DNA of 64,000 nt from Episyrphus balteatus (Eukaryota; Arthropoda; Insecta; Diptera; Syrphidae): the NCBI RefSeq assembly GCF_945859705.1, contig NC_079136.1:4071501-4135500 (forward strand). The letters are read 5' to 3'. The position numbers and the translations under genes are program-made. Under the pieces are notes generated by a model that was given only the letters and a program-made list of their open reading frames with translations, did no database searches and had not been told where the DNA came from. How positions within the stretch are numbered: the stretch's first letter is position 1; every line of letters begins with the position of its first letter. This document shows, piece after piece, positions 35,345 to 48,029 of the stretch.

Positions 35345-35720
35345 AAGGTGATTTTAATAAACTTGAGTGTGCTGAATTTAAAACAGTTTACAGATTTTTT
35401 CCATCACGTCTGGTTTTTGAGCTCTGCTCAGCTCATCACAATTTTAGCTATAAAGTCCCAAAAAACTTTAAATGAAATGTTTTTTGACATTTGATCTAAA
35501 AATATTATTTTTCCGTAATATTTTGCTATTTTTTCAACCGAATCAGGAGTCGAAAACTGAAATTTACTTCAAATCTGCCTCAAAAACCATAAGTTACCTT
35601 AACCACCAAGATTTTGAGATATCATACCTTTCTATACCAAATATATTTTAAGAAAAAAATAATTTTGAAAATAAAAATAAACGTATTTAAGACGATAAAA
35701 TATGGCTTTTGAATGTTGCA
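35345..35720 (+). repeat. Diverged repeat, copy B (empty site for the MITE)
   Basis: Direct counterpart of 33556-34420. At about 35588 it reads AAACCATAAGTTACC with no insertion, where copy A has the 511-bp MITE between CCATAT and ATATGTTACC. Confidence 0.6.
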
Positions 35721-36564
35721 TATGTTGTTTTGCGAAAAAAAAATTTAACGGTGATGAAATTCAACTCCAAAAATACCACAAAAACGCGTTTTTGACCTGT
35801 TAATATTTAAATATTTCGAAAACTTGACGTGCCAGTGAAATTTTGACTTCAGATTCGGAATCAGCACACAAAAGTCCTTTAGAAAATTACGGTTTGGTTC
35901 AATCTCCATTTTCGTTGCCGACCAGTGTAATCAAAAGGGCATATTCTTCTAGGATTGTTACACAAAAAAGTATTCTAGTTATACTACACTTAATAGCAAA
36001 AATGGAATCAAACTGCATTTTGTAAAAACGATAATTGATCAGATGTGATTGACATACATGAATGTTAATGGTATCATTGAAAAAACTTGAAATAAAAGCT
36101 TTAAGTAGATGAACTTAAAAATCTGTTCACTTCATAAAGATCTAATCAACATAAATGAAGTATGTAAAGAAAAAAGACTGAAATTGAAACAGAGTGTACT
36201 TGCTCTGGAAAATTTAACATTAAAAAAATGAAGTGCAATTTATTGACAGATAACGCTAATACTATCGCGAGTAAAAAAAGACTGAAATTTGAAACAGAGA
36301 GTATCTGGAAAATTAACATAAAAAAAAATGAAGTGCAATTTATTGGAAATAGCGTATGCATCTTTATGTTTTTCCCAAAAATAAAAAGTAAAAAATTCAA
36401 GCTTTAAAAGGAGACCATGAGACTTTGAAAAAAAAAAAAATATTTTATCCATTGCAATTTTTGTTTTTAATATAAGAATTTATTTGATTCCGTTTTTTTG
36501 CTCCTAAGTGTAGAAGATATTCGAGTTCAAAGCAAAAAAAAAAAAAAAAAAAACATTTTTACTT

Positions 36565-36720
36565 TTTAAAAATTTTCTAATTCACTCCAAAGTCATTATT
36601 ATCAATTTAGCAAGATGTATTCTTATAACAACTCAAACGTTCTACAAAGGTCCTTTGTACTATATTCGTATCCAAATCCCAATGCATACTGGTTATTAAC
36701 CGAATTCAACGATAATTTTT
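36565..36720 (+). repeat. Diverged fragment of the 11159-12500 palindrome family
   Basis: Shared in order: AATTTTCTAATTCACT, TTAGCAAGATGT, AAACGTTCTA(C/T)A, ATATTCGTATC and CCAATGC. It lacks the terminal repeats and is a partial relic. Confidence 0.6.
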
Positions 36721-36878
36721 GTAAGAAAAAGTCTTGGTAAATAATTTTCAAAAATATGAATTTTTGATTTTTAAAAAAATATTTTTATTTTGTTTTTGAA
36801 AAATCAATATGTATTTTGAAATTGGGTAATGAATTTTCTTGAAACTTTGTTTATGTGTGGATGAATTTTTTTTTACAA

Positions 36879-37102
36879 TAGCAGTTTTTTATTATCCCAC
36901 TTGATCCATATAGATCATTATTTAACAAGTATTGCAACAGCTATATGAGATCTTGCTTTTCATCAGGATCACGAATTGTGATCTTGCTTTTCATCAGTAT
37001 CATGAATCGTGATCCTGATGAAAAGCAAGATCTCATACAGCTGTTGCAATACGTGTTAATTGATGATCTATATGGATCAAGTGGGATAATAAAAAACGGC
37101 TA
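36879..37102. mobile_element. 224-bp palindrome with internal direct repeats
   Basis: The arms (outermost TAGC(A/C)GTTTTTTATTATCCC) are inverted over about 105 bp each. At the centre the word GATC(T/C)TGCTTTTCATCAG repeats directly, then inverts. No target duplication was found. The transcript would form a long hairpin. Confidence 0.7.
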
Positions 37103-37223
37103 ATGGCAAACCAAGTTTATTTTGTTTGAAAACTTTTATCTTTAAAAACTGTTTTACTAAAAAACGGCTACTTCAATTTTCAAACAAAAATTTGTAAAAA
37201 CCTCTCAAAGTTCGAGTACAATT

Positions 37224-37845
37224 ACACCGGCACACAAAAAAAAAAAAGTGTCATGTACCAGGAACCAGACCTATCTTTCCATATGTTTTTGGACCCGCTG
37301 AATCCGAATTTCAAGTCCGTTTGGCCCTGTCACCCTCCAGTTTTGAGTAATATGCAAAAAAATCAAAAAAAGGTAGTTTTTGGGGTCTTTTTTACACTTT
37401 TCTCAAAACTGGGGGGTGACCGGGCAAAACGGACTTGAAATTCGGATTCAGCGGTCCCAAAAACATATAGAAAGATAGGTCTGGTTTCTGGTTCATACAA
37501 CTTTTTTTTTTGTGTGCTAGCACTGTCGCGACATGTCGCTGTCATACCCGGCACACAAAAAAAAAGTTTCATGTACCAGGAAGCAGACCTATCTTTCTAT
37601 ATGTTTTTGGGACCGCTGAATCCGATTTTCAAGTCCGTTTTGCCCGGTCACCCTTCAGTTTTGAGAAAAATGCAAAAAACTCCAAAAAAGTCATAAAAAT
37701 TCAAACAAAATGCACTCACAGCTCAAAACTGGAGGGTGATGGGGCCAAACGGACTTCAAATTCGGATTCAGCGTGCCCAAAAACATATAGAAAGATAGGT
37801 CTAGTTCCTGGTACATGACACTTTTTTTTTTTTGTGTGCCGGTGT
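37224..37845. mobile_element. Tandem pair of palindromic units with shared outer ends
   Basis: Two units of about 290 bp, each an inverted repeat (ACC(A/T)GGAA, AGACCTATCTTTC, CTGAATCCGA, AGTCCGTTT..CC), lie head-to-tail at about 37228-37518 and 37551-37845. They are separated by a 30-bp spacer containing TGTCGCGACA. The outermost ends ACACCGGCACACAAAAA and its inverse are the best preserved, while the inner ends (TGTGTGCTAG, CCCGGCACAC) are diverged. All ORFs here read through the repeats. Confidence 0.75.
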
Positions 37846-39813
37846 TATTATTCTTATAAATCTATGTAGGGGCGTTAGTTAATCAGTTGTATATCTTCTT
37901 TCACATCTCTCTCCCTTGCAAGGTTACTTTTCAGCTGTTTTTTAGGTTTCACTGATCACACTAACTTGCTGCTAAATAAAAGAAAAAAAAGAACCTTGTC
38001 CCTACTTTACTTTTCGATACACAACTTTTTGTTATAAATTTGATGCAAACGAACTTTCCCTCAATTTTGCTTGCAATTTGAAATGCATTTAAAAGTTCAT
38101 TTAAAAATAATTTTTGGTTTTATTTTTAAAATGTTTCGACAAGACAAATGTAATTTATTTAAGTTCTTTTATGTGTTAATTTACCTACTGCAGCACTAAA
38201 CTGTTTAAGAAGTAAGTTCGTATGAGTTCAACATACCATTGATTGTCTCGATTGAATAATATCGCTGCAGTTATTGAGTATTTGTCTATTCTACCTTAAA
38301 CATATGAATAAACCACGATGCAATGCATAATTAATTTGTAATGAATTTTAACAAATAGGGCGCTTGGGTTTTTATAAAACTGCAAGTAATGACAGTTCAA
38401 AAAATGAGGTAACTCTTTCTTTGAAATTGAATACAGTTTCAGAAGTACATATTTTTAAATATTTAAATTTAAATAATAGAAATTTAAATAAAATCGAATA
38501 TTTTACACACAAAGTGGTTTCATAGTTTTGCATTCTTAGTTCCTACAAATAGAAATATTTCCGATAGCAACTCTAAAGGACAGTCTCAAGCATCAACTAT
38601 AGATAAATTTTATAGAATTCCAAGCAACCTCAAGGTGTAAATCTTGTTCATTATTTTAATTAGTGTTGCGAATGCTACGCAGACTTACTTCAAGTATAGG
38701 AAACATACCAAACTCCCCTTTCATAAAAATTAATTGTCATTTCTCAGACATCAGATAAAACCAAAATAAGTGTCGAGTGCCCGATATCTTATCAGATTAG
38801 AATGAATACTCTATAAAAAATATGTGAAGTATGGTCGTGGTATGAAAGTCAAAGATTAAAGTTCTTTGAAGACAAAAGTGAACTTTGATTTTTTTTTCTT
38901 GGGATAGGATTGTTTTAAATAAAATGATAAATGGCTTTCACGTAATCTAGGCGTGCATTTATTAATAATTTTATTTTGATTTATAGCCTTTGTTTTGGAA
39001 CATTTTAGTAAATAATAATAAAATCAAACAAATCTGATAACTAGATTTTGGGCTGTGAATGTTTTCATAGGACTCAACTGGGATTCCCTTTTCTTGTCGA
39101 CGAAAAATATGCTAATTCAAAAACGATTTGTTAAAACTGGTGGCAAATAATGGTTTCAGACCATGGGGTTGCCCACTTTTAGATTGTAATGCTTACCAAG
39201 TTATTCAAGTTTCTTTTTTTTTTCAACTAAGTACCTACCTAGCAAAAACAAATTGCTACACTTATCCATTATTAACTATTGAATTTTGGTAAAAGACCCA
39301 CAATTATATGCCAAACTAGTATTTAACTAACAAAACTTACAAAAAATTACATAATGCAATAAAATAAAAATTGAAACTCCTTTGAGTTTCAAAGCAAGAC
39401 AAAAAGAAACAACTTTCTCATTACTTCATCCTCAAACATCTCAACTATACTTATGTATGTATGTAGGTTGCATCTACCTGTAAATAAGAAGCACGTATTC
39501 ATATATGGAGAAAATAAAAAAAAAAAATAGAAGTCTGTCAGATAATGTTGTAAATAGTGAAATGAGGTGATGGTGAAGCGAAAAAAAATGAATTGTATTG
39601 TATAGGGTCTATTTCCCTCTGCGCGGGAAGGGTAATTTTCTAAAATAAGACTTAAAATAAAACACCACAGCATTGCTTTTTCAAAAATCTTAGAGTTTAG
39701 TTTATTATTAAACTAGAGAAACCCTCGCCTTCGTTTAATCGGCTTTGTTTTGGATACTTTTTTGTTTAATGTTTTGTTTGTTTTTTAATTCAGAAAATAG
39801 AGCCAATATGGTT
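37846..39813. other. Intergenic DNA
   Basis: AT-rich without recognised genes or elements. The ORF at 39389-39673 (minus) has no domain. Confidence 0.5.
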
Positions 39814-41767
39814 ATGTCGTTTTCTTTCACTCTATTAAGGAGTACTCTAAATTTTTACTCCTTTTTCTGGAGTGAAAGAACATAATAGGTCTGTTTAATG
39901 AAGAAAAACTAGAACAGAAAAGATTAGAACAGCACAAATTCGTGAAAACTGTCAGAACAAAAAAGATCAGAAAAGTACAACATCCGTTTTTATAGGGTTG
40001 ACAGTTTTGAAACTAAAACAAAAATAAATTCATTTGTTATGACTTTTCATTCAAATAAATTATAATTAATTAGAATATTTGTTCTCATTTTGAATTTTTC
40101 TTCATATTAAGAAGATTCTAAAGAAATTTCCATTATTTTGAATTAATTTTATAATATTTTTGTCAGAATAAAACAAATCAGCTGCTGTTTGACACTTTTC
40201 ACTCATTTGCTCTACCTCAAAAGTAGGAGTAGAAAAACTTGAACTAAAATGTTCTGGACAACTTCATGAAACACAAAATGACAGTTTGTAGAACAGTTTA
40301 GGGCAAGGTTTTCCTACATGAAACATACAAACTTGTACTTTTCGGATCTTTTCTGAGCGGATCAGATTCATTAAACAGAGTAATTTTTTTAATTTGTAAT
40401 TGTGTGTGTGACAAGGCAAAAATGGATAATTTCCTTGAAAAAAATAGTGATAACAGGCCTAGGGACCAATTTTATAAATTGAAAAAAAAAAAAAATTAAT
40501 ATTGATAACATATGAAGCATAATAAGCGTTCGTTGATAAGTCTGCTTCTACACGAAGATGCAAGGCGCAGAAATTATGTTCGAATTTCCTTTTGATTTTC
40601 GTTTCGGTGCGTCGCGCGCTTCTACACGTAGTATATTTTTGGAGACGCAAATTTGACAGCTATTTTCTTTGGTTTTATTTTGTTCTTGTTTTCGTATGAC
40701 GACTTCTACAGGAAGACGTAGTCGCACAAGATGCACATAAGAACAAGGGAGAGAGAAAGATCGATTTCTCCAAAATATACAAAAAACAACTCCAGTGGGG
40801 TCCATGTGTAACTTCTTCTTCTTCTTCTTGTTCCTTTACTCGGCGCTGTTATGATCTCGATGTCGAGGGGATCATAACTATCCCACATTGCATTTGCTTG
40901 TACCAGGAGTTTTTAGGCCTACCTTTCTTTCTATTTCATCCATGTGTAACGAAAATTTAATAAATTAAAAACGTTACTATACACGCAAATAATACACAAT
41001 CGACGAAGCAGACTCCGCAACCAACGAAATAAAATAAAGCAGAACAGCAAAAAAAAAAAAGAACAATATCAAAGAAAAACGTCAAAAAGAGTCACAAAAT
41101 TTTTTACCGGAGACTCACGGTAAAAAATCTTCCTTCCCTTTTCTTCGAACTTTATTTCTCCCTTGCTCTTATGTGTGTCTCGCCCTTTGCGTCTTTGTGT
41201 AGCAGCGGACTTAGTTTTAATTTTGGTATATTTTTCATTATACTTCTGATCGGTTTTTTCAGCCTAATTGACACACACCCTTAGTTTGATAATTGTAAAA
41301 TAAAAATATCCCATCATCGCAGAAAAAAAATGGGATTTTTTTTTATCTGGCACAGGATTTTTTTTTATTGATGAAGAGCACTGGCTGAAAATTTTTTTTA
41401 TTCGGTTTTTAATCTCATTTTGGAAAAAGTGAAGAATTAACGAAAAAAATGGAAGAAATATATCTTGCGGAATATAATACAATAAAAAATATTTTCATAA
41501 TGGTTGTTTTTGTCAATAACAAAAGAGTTTGAAAGAAAAACTTTTCGCATTTTTCACTTTTCAAACAAAATTTTAAAATGTCAAACTTCAAATTCATAAG
41601 TGTGTGTGCAAATCGGTGTAAATCTGGCTAAAAATGTGGAGTAAATCCGGGGTACTCCGTAGTAATTTTTTTTTTACACTCTTGTGGCGGCAAAGAACAC
41701 AAAACCTTCAAAAGTGCAAAAATAAGTACTAAAAGGGTACTCTCATTGGAGTGAAAGAAAACGACAT
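39814..41767. mobile_element. TIR element with nested foldback pieces
   Basis: ATGTCGTTTTCTTTCACTC (39814-39832) is exactly inverted at 41749-41767. The adjacent sequence also pairs loosely (GGAGTACTC against GAGAGTACCC). Inside is a smaller element, 39891-40378, with ends CTGTTTAATGAA and its near inverse. There is also a foldback whose arms at 40541-40760 and 41140-41215 share CTTCTACACGAAGA- and CACATAAGA(A/G)CAAGGGAGA-like words. No transposase was recognised. Confidence 0.65.
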
Positions 41768-41800
41768 TAGTTTTGGTATATCTTGAGTTCTATTTGTATA

Positions 41801-43904
41801 GGTCGTTTCAAATCAAAAGTCCCATGGAAAATTGAGCAAAAATAAAAAAAACTCATTCGCTTACTAGACCAGGGTCGATAATTTTTGAAACCAAAAAAAA
41901 TCATAGTAGAATAAAACCCATTGGAAAAGGAGGTGAATATGATGAAAATTAAAGGAAAAATAAATTACGGGCGAGCCGAGTTCGGGAAGTGGGTGGGTTG
42001 AGTTTTTAGTGGTAAAAAATAGTATATCTCGATTTCCGGCAAAACTACAAATCCTATAGAAAAAAGTTGTAGGTAATAAAAAGATCTACAACTTTTGTAT
42101 CAACAATTTTTTCACATAACCTCAAAATTTGTGTGAAAAATTCAAAAAACCGAGTTTTTGGTTTTTTATTTTTATCTTTTTCAAAAACAAAAATTTTTCT
42201 ACGAAATTTGGTGAAAACTTACCTTATTATATTCCAAATACACTGTAATTTATTTGATTTAAAATATTAATTTGTTCACCTTATTTTGACGTAATACCAA
42301 AAAAACACCCTAATTTTCAATCGAAAATTCACGTGTCAAAATATCAGCTTTTTTCAAAAAGTCGGTGGGCATTTCGTTCTTTAAAATGTCTATTTTCTGA
42401 TGGTGTAAAAAAAATTGTACATTAGTATACTATAGAACATGTTCTAGTAAAATTCAAAAAATGAAAAAAGCTTGAATTCGAAAAAAAATTTTATCATTGT
42501 TTACAATTTTGGCCTATTTATTCAAATTTACACTTTAATTACTCAAAAAACGTAAGATTTCATGTAACATTGATTAATCTTACGTTTTTTGAGTAATTAA
42601 AGTGTAAATTTGAATAAATAGGCCAAAATGGTAAACAATGATAACATTTTTTTTCGAATTCAAGCTTTTTTTTATTTTTTGAATTTTACTAGAACATGTT
42701 CTATAGTATACTAATGTACAATTTTTTTTACACCATCAGAAAATAGACATTTTAACGAACGAAATGCCCACCGACTTTTTGAAAAAAGCTGATATTTTGA
42801 CACGTGAATTTTCGATTGAAAATTAGGGTGTTTTTTTGGTATTACGTCAAAATAAGGTGAACAAATTAATATTTTAAATCAAATAAATTACAGTGTATTT
42901 GGAACATAATAAGGTAAGTTTTCACCAAATTTCGTAGAAAAATTTTTGTTTTTGAAAAAGATAAAAATAAAAAACCAAAAACTCGGTTTTTTGAATTTTT
43001 CACATAAATTTCGAGGTTATGTGAAAAAATTGTTGATACAAAAGTTGTAGATCTTTTTATTACCTACAACTTTGCCATACAACTTTTTTCTATAGGATTT
43101 GTAGTTTTTCCGGAAATCAAGATATACCATTTTTTACCACTAAAAACTCAACCCACCCACTTCCCGAACTCGGCTTGCCCGTAATTTATTTTTCCTTTCA
43201 TTCTTATCATATTCCCCTCCTTTTCCAATGGGTTTCATCCTACTATGATTTTTTTGTACTTTTTAATGTTTTTGAAGGCATCGGCACTGGTCTATACTGG
43301 AAGGAAGCATTTATGAGGCAGCTGAACTTTTTCTAAAATTACGATAAAATAACGAAGAACAGTTCTTGATATTCCTATTTTAATTAATTGATCCGTCTGT
43401 GAGATTCACTGGGTTAGCCTCAGAAAGCGGAGGCAAGTCTCCCGAGCTTGCATCACTCCATATCCGCGGGCAATACAAAAAACATACAATTTATTTAATT
43501 ACTATTTATCATTTGAAGGCAGTTGGGATAACTTTGCCGAAGATATTATTATAGGACTAGGTGAAGATGGACCAGAAATGTCCAGTTTAAATGATAGCAA
43601 TTCATAACTTAAAATTCTATTCACATCTTTTCATTTGTATAATTGGGCAGTAAATATCTTATTTTTATTTTTCAATTATTTTGGAGTCGTCACCATAGAA
43701 ATCATTAATAAACAAATTCAGATTTTTGGTTTGTTTATTTTTTTCTCTAGCATTTCTTTCATTCAAACAAGCATGATTTGTTGTTATTTTTGAGTTGATT
43801 TGTCGCAATGAGCCAATAAAATTGAGTTTTTTGTTTATTTGCCATCAATTTTATTGGAAGGGAGAAAATAAACTCAGAGTCAGGACTTTTGATTTGAAAC
43901 GACC
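41801..43904. mobile_element. 2.1-kb foldback transposon with 22-bp perfect ends
   Basis: GGTCGTTTCAAATCAAAAGT is exactly inverted at the right end (43883-43904), and TATA lies on both flanks. From about 41863 to 43297 the element is a near-perfect palindrome centred near 42565, with long matches such as TTAGTGGTAAAAAA and AATTAAAGTGTAAATTTG. The right side has an extra segment of about 580 bp (43300-43880) without a left counterpart. The 62-codon ORF at 43795-43983 spans the right end and is not a gene. Confidence 0.8.
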
Positions 43905-44049
43905 TATAGCATCGTCAAGATTGACGTCTTCAAGGACAGAGCATCAGTCCTTATATTTAGAATATGAATTTGTGCCAATTTAGCCGACTCACATTAATTG
44001 GAAAACTCGCGATATTTAATTTCCCTAAAACCATATATTTAGAGCTGCC

Positions 44050-44870
44050 AGACTTTTGAATTGAATCCCAAAATTTTCTATGGGCTCTCGGTCTAACTGG
44101 AAAAGTAATAAAAATTCGTTTTCAACGCCATCTACGAAATATTACAGAAACAAAATACGGATAAAAATGAAAATTGCATTGTATGTTGGTTCTGGTAATG
44201 CCAATTGCATAATCCTTTGTGGAATAGTGGTCACGTTTCAAGAAAAATGACGCATTCAGTGTTCGTGAAATGTTCGTTAAATTTATTAAACGACTGAAAA
44301 CGGAAATGGGACACATTGAAAGTAATCAATCTATACAGTGACTCAAGATGTCTTGGAGGAAAATAGTATTCCTTTTGGCAATTTCCACCAAACTGTAGCA
44401 GTCCTTCCAAGTTTATGCCGATTAAATAAAAGTTTGCCTTAAATCATCACTTATGTGGCGCTAAGTAGAGAAACTTTTGTTGATGACAAGTATGTGAGTT
44501 GCTTTGCTAAAAGATTCATCTACCGAAAATGTTTCCAAGCAATTGCTGACTATCGGTAATGGGAATGTTCAGGTCAACGAATTAAACAGATTGATGTAGT
44601 TTCAGAAAAATGTTTGTCTTTCGTCTGAAACGAAGAACGAGTTTATCATCAAGAATTTAACTATCAACATTCGTCACTGTAGAAATCACAATTGGTTGAG
44701 TGAACAAGGAATTCTTGCAGCAAAAAACTTCGCAATTCAAAATCAAATGATGAGTTCACTACTACACCTATTCCTTTAAATTTATTGACTGTGTAACAAA
44801 TGAAGACAAAGCATCCAACATTTCCACTGATTTTTTAAACTCATTAGATGCAAAGTTTGCCAAAAATTAA
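44050..44870 (+). pseudogene. Decayed Helitron (PIF1-like) helicase fragment
   Basis: Broken-frame translation shows helicase-like pieces in the order found in Helitron Rep-helicase proteins. These are KMTHSVFVK (like the HS.F conserved block, about 44245), FGNFHQTVAVLPS (degenerate GDFRQ..PV box, about 44373-44412), LLTIGNGNV (about 44543-44568), RNHNWLSEQGILAAKN (44681-44728) and, after a frameshift, FIDCVTNEDKASN then TDFLNSLD (about 44780-44848). Many stops and frameshifts are present. No Rep domain or Helitron 3' hairpin was recognised. The identification rests on remembered family motifs, not on a search. Confidence 0.6.
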
Positions 44871-46340
44871 CTATGAATTGTGCACCATGCCTAAAAGTTT
44901 GTTGCATTTTAAAATAAAGAATAGGTAACGCTATTCAAATAAGATAAAGCAATGTTTTATGAAAGTTCAACCTGACAAAGGCGTTCAGCTACGACACGCC
45001 GACGCTAGTACTTAATAAAGCCGCTAAGTCAAACTGGCTCTTAGTTAAAACTTAGGTTTTCATAATCCTGCTACGACCTCATTTCATAACGTGGAGGGCT
45101 GACTAAATAAAAAGTAGGACCTGGCAGTGACCCAATTGGCTAACAAATCTCAGTTATGGCAATACCAACCAAAAGCTGTTTTGAAAGTCAAGTGGTAATT
45201 AAAGTGGCATTGAAATAAGATCGAAGTTTTATCTCGCTGTTGGGAAAAAATTCACAGTTAAGTCCCTCCGCTGTACATTATAAGAGGTCATCGAGAACGC
45301 ATTCTTTTTCCGTGAATTCGAAATCTGTCTAATATAAGATGGAATTTAAAAGCTACATGGGGACTGATTTTTTTGCGGACAAATTAACCGCATATAAAAC
45401 TTATTGGATACGTGTCCTATTTGGAGAAAATTTCGACTTGAATTTTCTGGTTTAATATTGCTTTGTTCGGTGAGCATGGTTGCTGTTTTTAATCGAGAAT
45501 AATGATCCCAGTCTTTTTTTTTTTAAATACGAGCCTTTGGTGGTGAAATATCGAGTATTATAGAATTTCGTATTTTTCCATTCCAAATTCAAATGCAAAA
45601 TTTTTCAGCATTTTCTGTTTCAACTTTCTGCATTGGCTTTTCACTGAAAGCGTATGTGATATTATTTTATAATGTAATTAAAAGCAACATTGACTCCTAG
45701 ACTATTACTGCAGTCGTTCCCCTACATTGTTCAGCAACTTTTATTCGAGATCACGGCAGCTGCTGCAATCTCTGTTGATATTCACAAGCTTCCTTCCTTC
45801 AACTTGAAAATGAAAAAAAAAGGTGCAAGTGATGATGTGTAGGGGCAGCAATGAGAATTACATGCAAAACTTTGATATGATGATGAAAATGATTCTATTT
45901 TCAGCCCCATATTTCTTTGTTGAGAACTATAAAGTGGGGACTGTTGGGTACTGATTTGAAGTGTTTGGACGAATTGCGCTCTTTATTTGCAATTCCAGTG
46001 GCAAAGTCACGTGTTATTGGCGCTTTGGATGCTCGTTCGTCGTAGTCATCGTCAGTTAGACTGTCGTCTCATTCAATGAGATCTTTATATTAAAGCTTCT
46101 TAAGCACTTTATTTTATTAAAAAATATTTTAGATTACATTTTGTGTGCTGTGAATTATTATTTCATTGCATTGCACTTGAATTTAGTAATAAAATTCTAA
46201 CAAGTTCATTGGGGCAATGACTGCAATGATCATTGCCTGCCTTGTATCATTGATCATAGAAATTGTGGAAAATTTTTTAATTCCACGTCATCCGCAGATG
46301 CTTTATGTAATGTAAAGCAATTTCTATCTTTCGAAAAACA
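44871..46340. other. Unidentified, less AT-rich stretch, probably decayed mobile DNA
   Basis: Composition is noticeably less AT-rich than the rest and carries scattered coding-like but broken frames. I recognise no domain. The block 45949-46110 begins TGTTGGG and contains ATCGTCAGTTAGACTGTCGTC, which resembles an LTR start and R region, but no second copy, primer-binding site or flanking duplication was found. Confidence 0.35.
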
Positions 46341-48029
46341 TCAAACAAAATTTTTATTTTTTGTGCAATTTAAATGAATTGATGAGGGCATATTTAAATA
46401 TTTATCGAATGACTGGATAGGACTATAATTAAAAATAATCTGATCGGTAGTTTTTGAATATTCAAGGTCATAGCTATAGCTCATGTAAGCTACAATTTGC
46501 TTGGATTTTAGTTGATAAGATTTGTTTTTGTTTTTAAATAATATTTTTTTTTTTACTTTGTAGCAGTCTGTTGAAGATTCTTCCGTCAAAGTTGAGAAAA
46601 ATGTTTAAAACCGCTATTGTAAATGAACTTCAGTAAGATTCGTGGGAATTGAATTAGAACTTTGAAAATTTTGTTTAACAGTTTCCCAGCAGTTTTATAG
46701 AGAATTCAAAAACATTTTATAATGATTGTTAACAAAGTTTAAAAAAATGTCATTATTTTTTAAGCTTGAAATTATTTATTAATGTAAAACGCGAATGTAT
46801 AGAATTTTTTTTTCAATTCATTTTTCGTAGCGTTCGCAAAAGAAAAGCGAAGGTGAAATACCAGTCATACAAACATTACCATGATAAACAGAAAACAAGG
46901 TATGCTCGATAGAATTTTGACAGTTTGCTGAGAAGTCATCGCCATATCACTCAGAGTTAAGGCTTAACTACATAATCAGTGTTTAATTTTTCTTGGGATC
47001 CGGATCAGATCATAGTATTTATTAGCATTACAATAAAAGATTGTCTAAAAAAATGGAAAAAAAAAAAATCAAAAAAAAAGAAAAAGAAAATTACTTTTGT
47101 ATAGTTTTTCCGAATGAAAAACTTAGAAAAATGATGGCCAAAACAATTATTTGAATACACTTAAAAAAAATAACGACAAAAAAAAAATATTTTTACTTTT
47201 GCAAAAAGGGGTGAATGTTCTTTTGACATTTTTGTCTTTTCGCTTATATTGTTTAGGTTTACATGATATAAAAATATGAAAAAAGTAGTATCAAAATGCA
47301 AACTTAATTTTACTATTGATATTACAATTTTTCAATTTTCAATTTATTTAGAAGCAGTGTAAGTAAGACTTAGTCTTTTATAGTACCTAACAATATAGAT
47401 AGTAATAATGTAATTATATATACCTAATAATAAAATTATTAAAATAGTTTCGCAAGTGGCATTTACCAACTTATAAACCTTTTTTTTTTTTTTTTTGGTA
47501 AAAATATGTAATAATTTAAATAATATAATAATAATATAATATTAACGGGAAGATACAATTTCTGGTTAAAATACATTTTTTTTTTATTTATTTATTTGTT
47601 TGTACGAAAATAAAAAAATATTTTTTGAACCGTTACTAATGGTACCTGTTATAGAACCGTTTTCTCAATTTCTGACTTTTATTCTATATGATTCTACCGA
47701 TTTCAAGGAATACAAAAAAAAAAAGTTTTTGGGTAGATATAATATTTTTAGAATTTTAAAATAAACCATTCAAACGATTTTCCAAAATAAAATTCTTTAA
47801 ATTTTTTGGTGAACAAAAAATTAAATACCGTTTTGTTTCATTTTAAAATAAAAGTTTAAAATTTGTTTTCAAATTAAATTCATACATAAATTATTCTATT
47901 ATAATTTTTTACCTACAAATCTCTAACATTCTAAGCAATTTTTCCTATTTAAGTACGCGCACATTTTCTGTATGGGGTTTCTAATTAAAAAAAAAATGAA
48001 TTTTTGAACACACCAAAAATTTGTGTGGG
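46341..48029. other. Intergenic AT-rich DNA
   Basis: There is no gene. At 46880-46912 a sequence starting CATGATAAACAG and containing AAGGTATGCTCGATAG resembles one end of the MITE at 29903-30141, probably a solitary relic. Confidence 0.45.

Noticed and set aside
37253..37818. ORFs of 60-102 codons with shared FLYVFGTAES peptides
   Set aside because: The peptide repeats because both strands of two inverted-repeat units are read; no independent coding evidence.
39814..41767. Gene inside the TIR element on the minus strand (40459-40888)
   Set aside because: The overlapping ORFs read an inverted-repeat arm with CTTCTACACGAAGA words and have no domain.
45949..46180. Possible solo LTR beginning TGTTGGG
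   Set aside because: No second LTR, no flanking duplication, no primer-binding site and no clear CA end were found.
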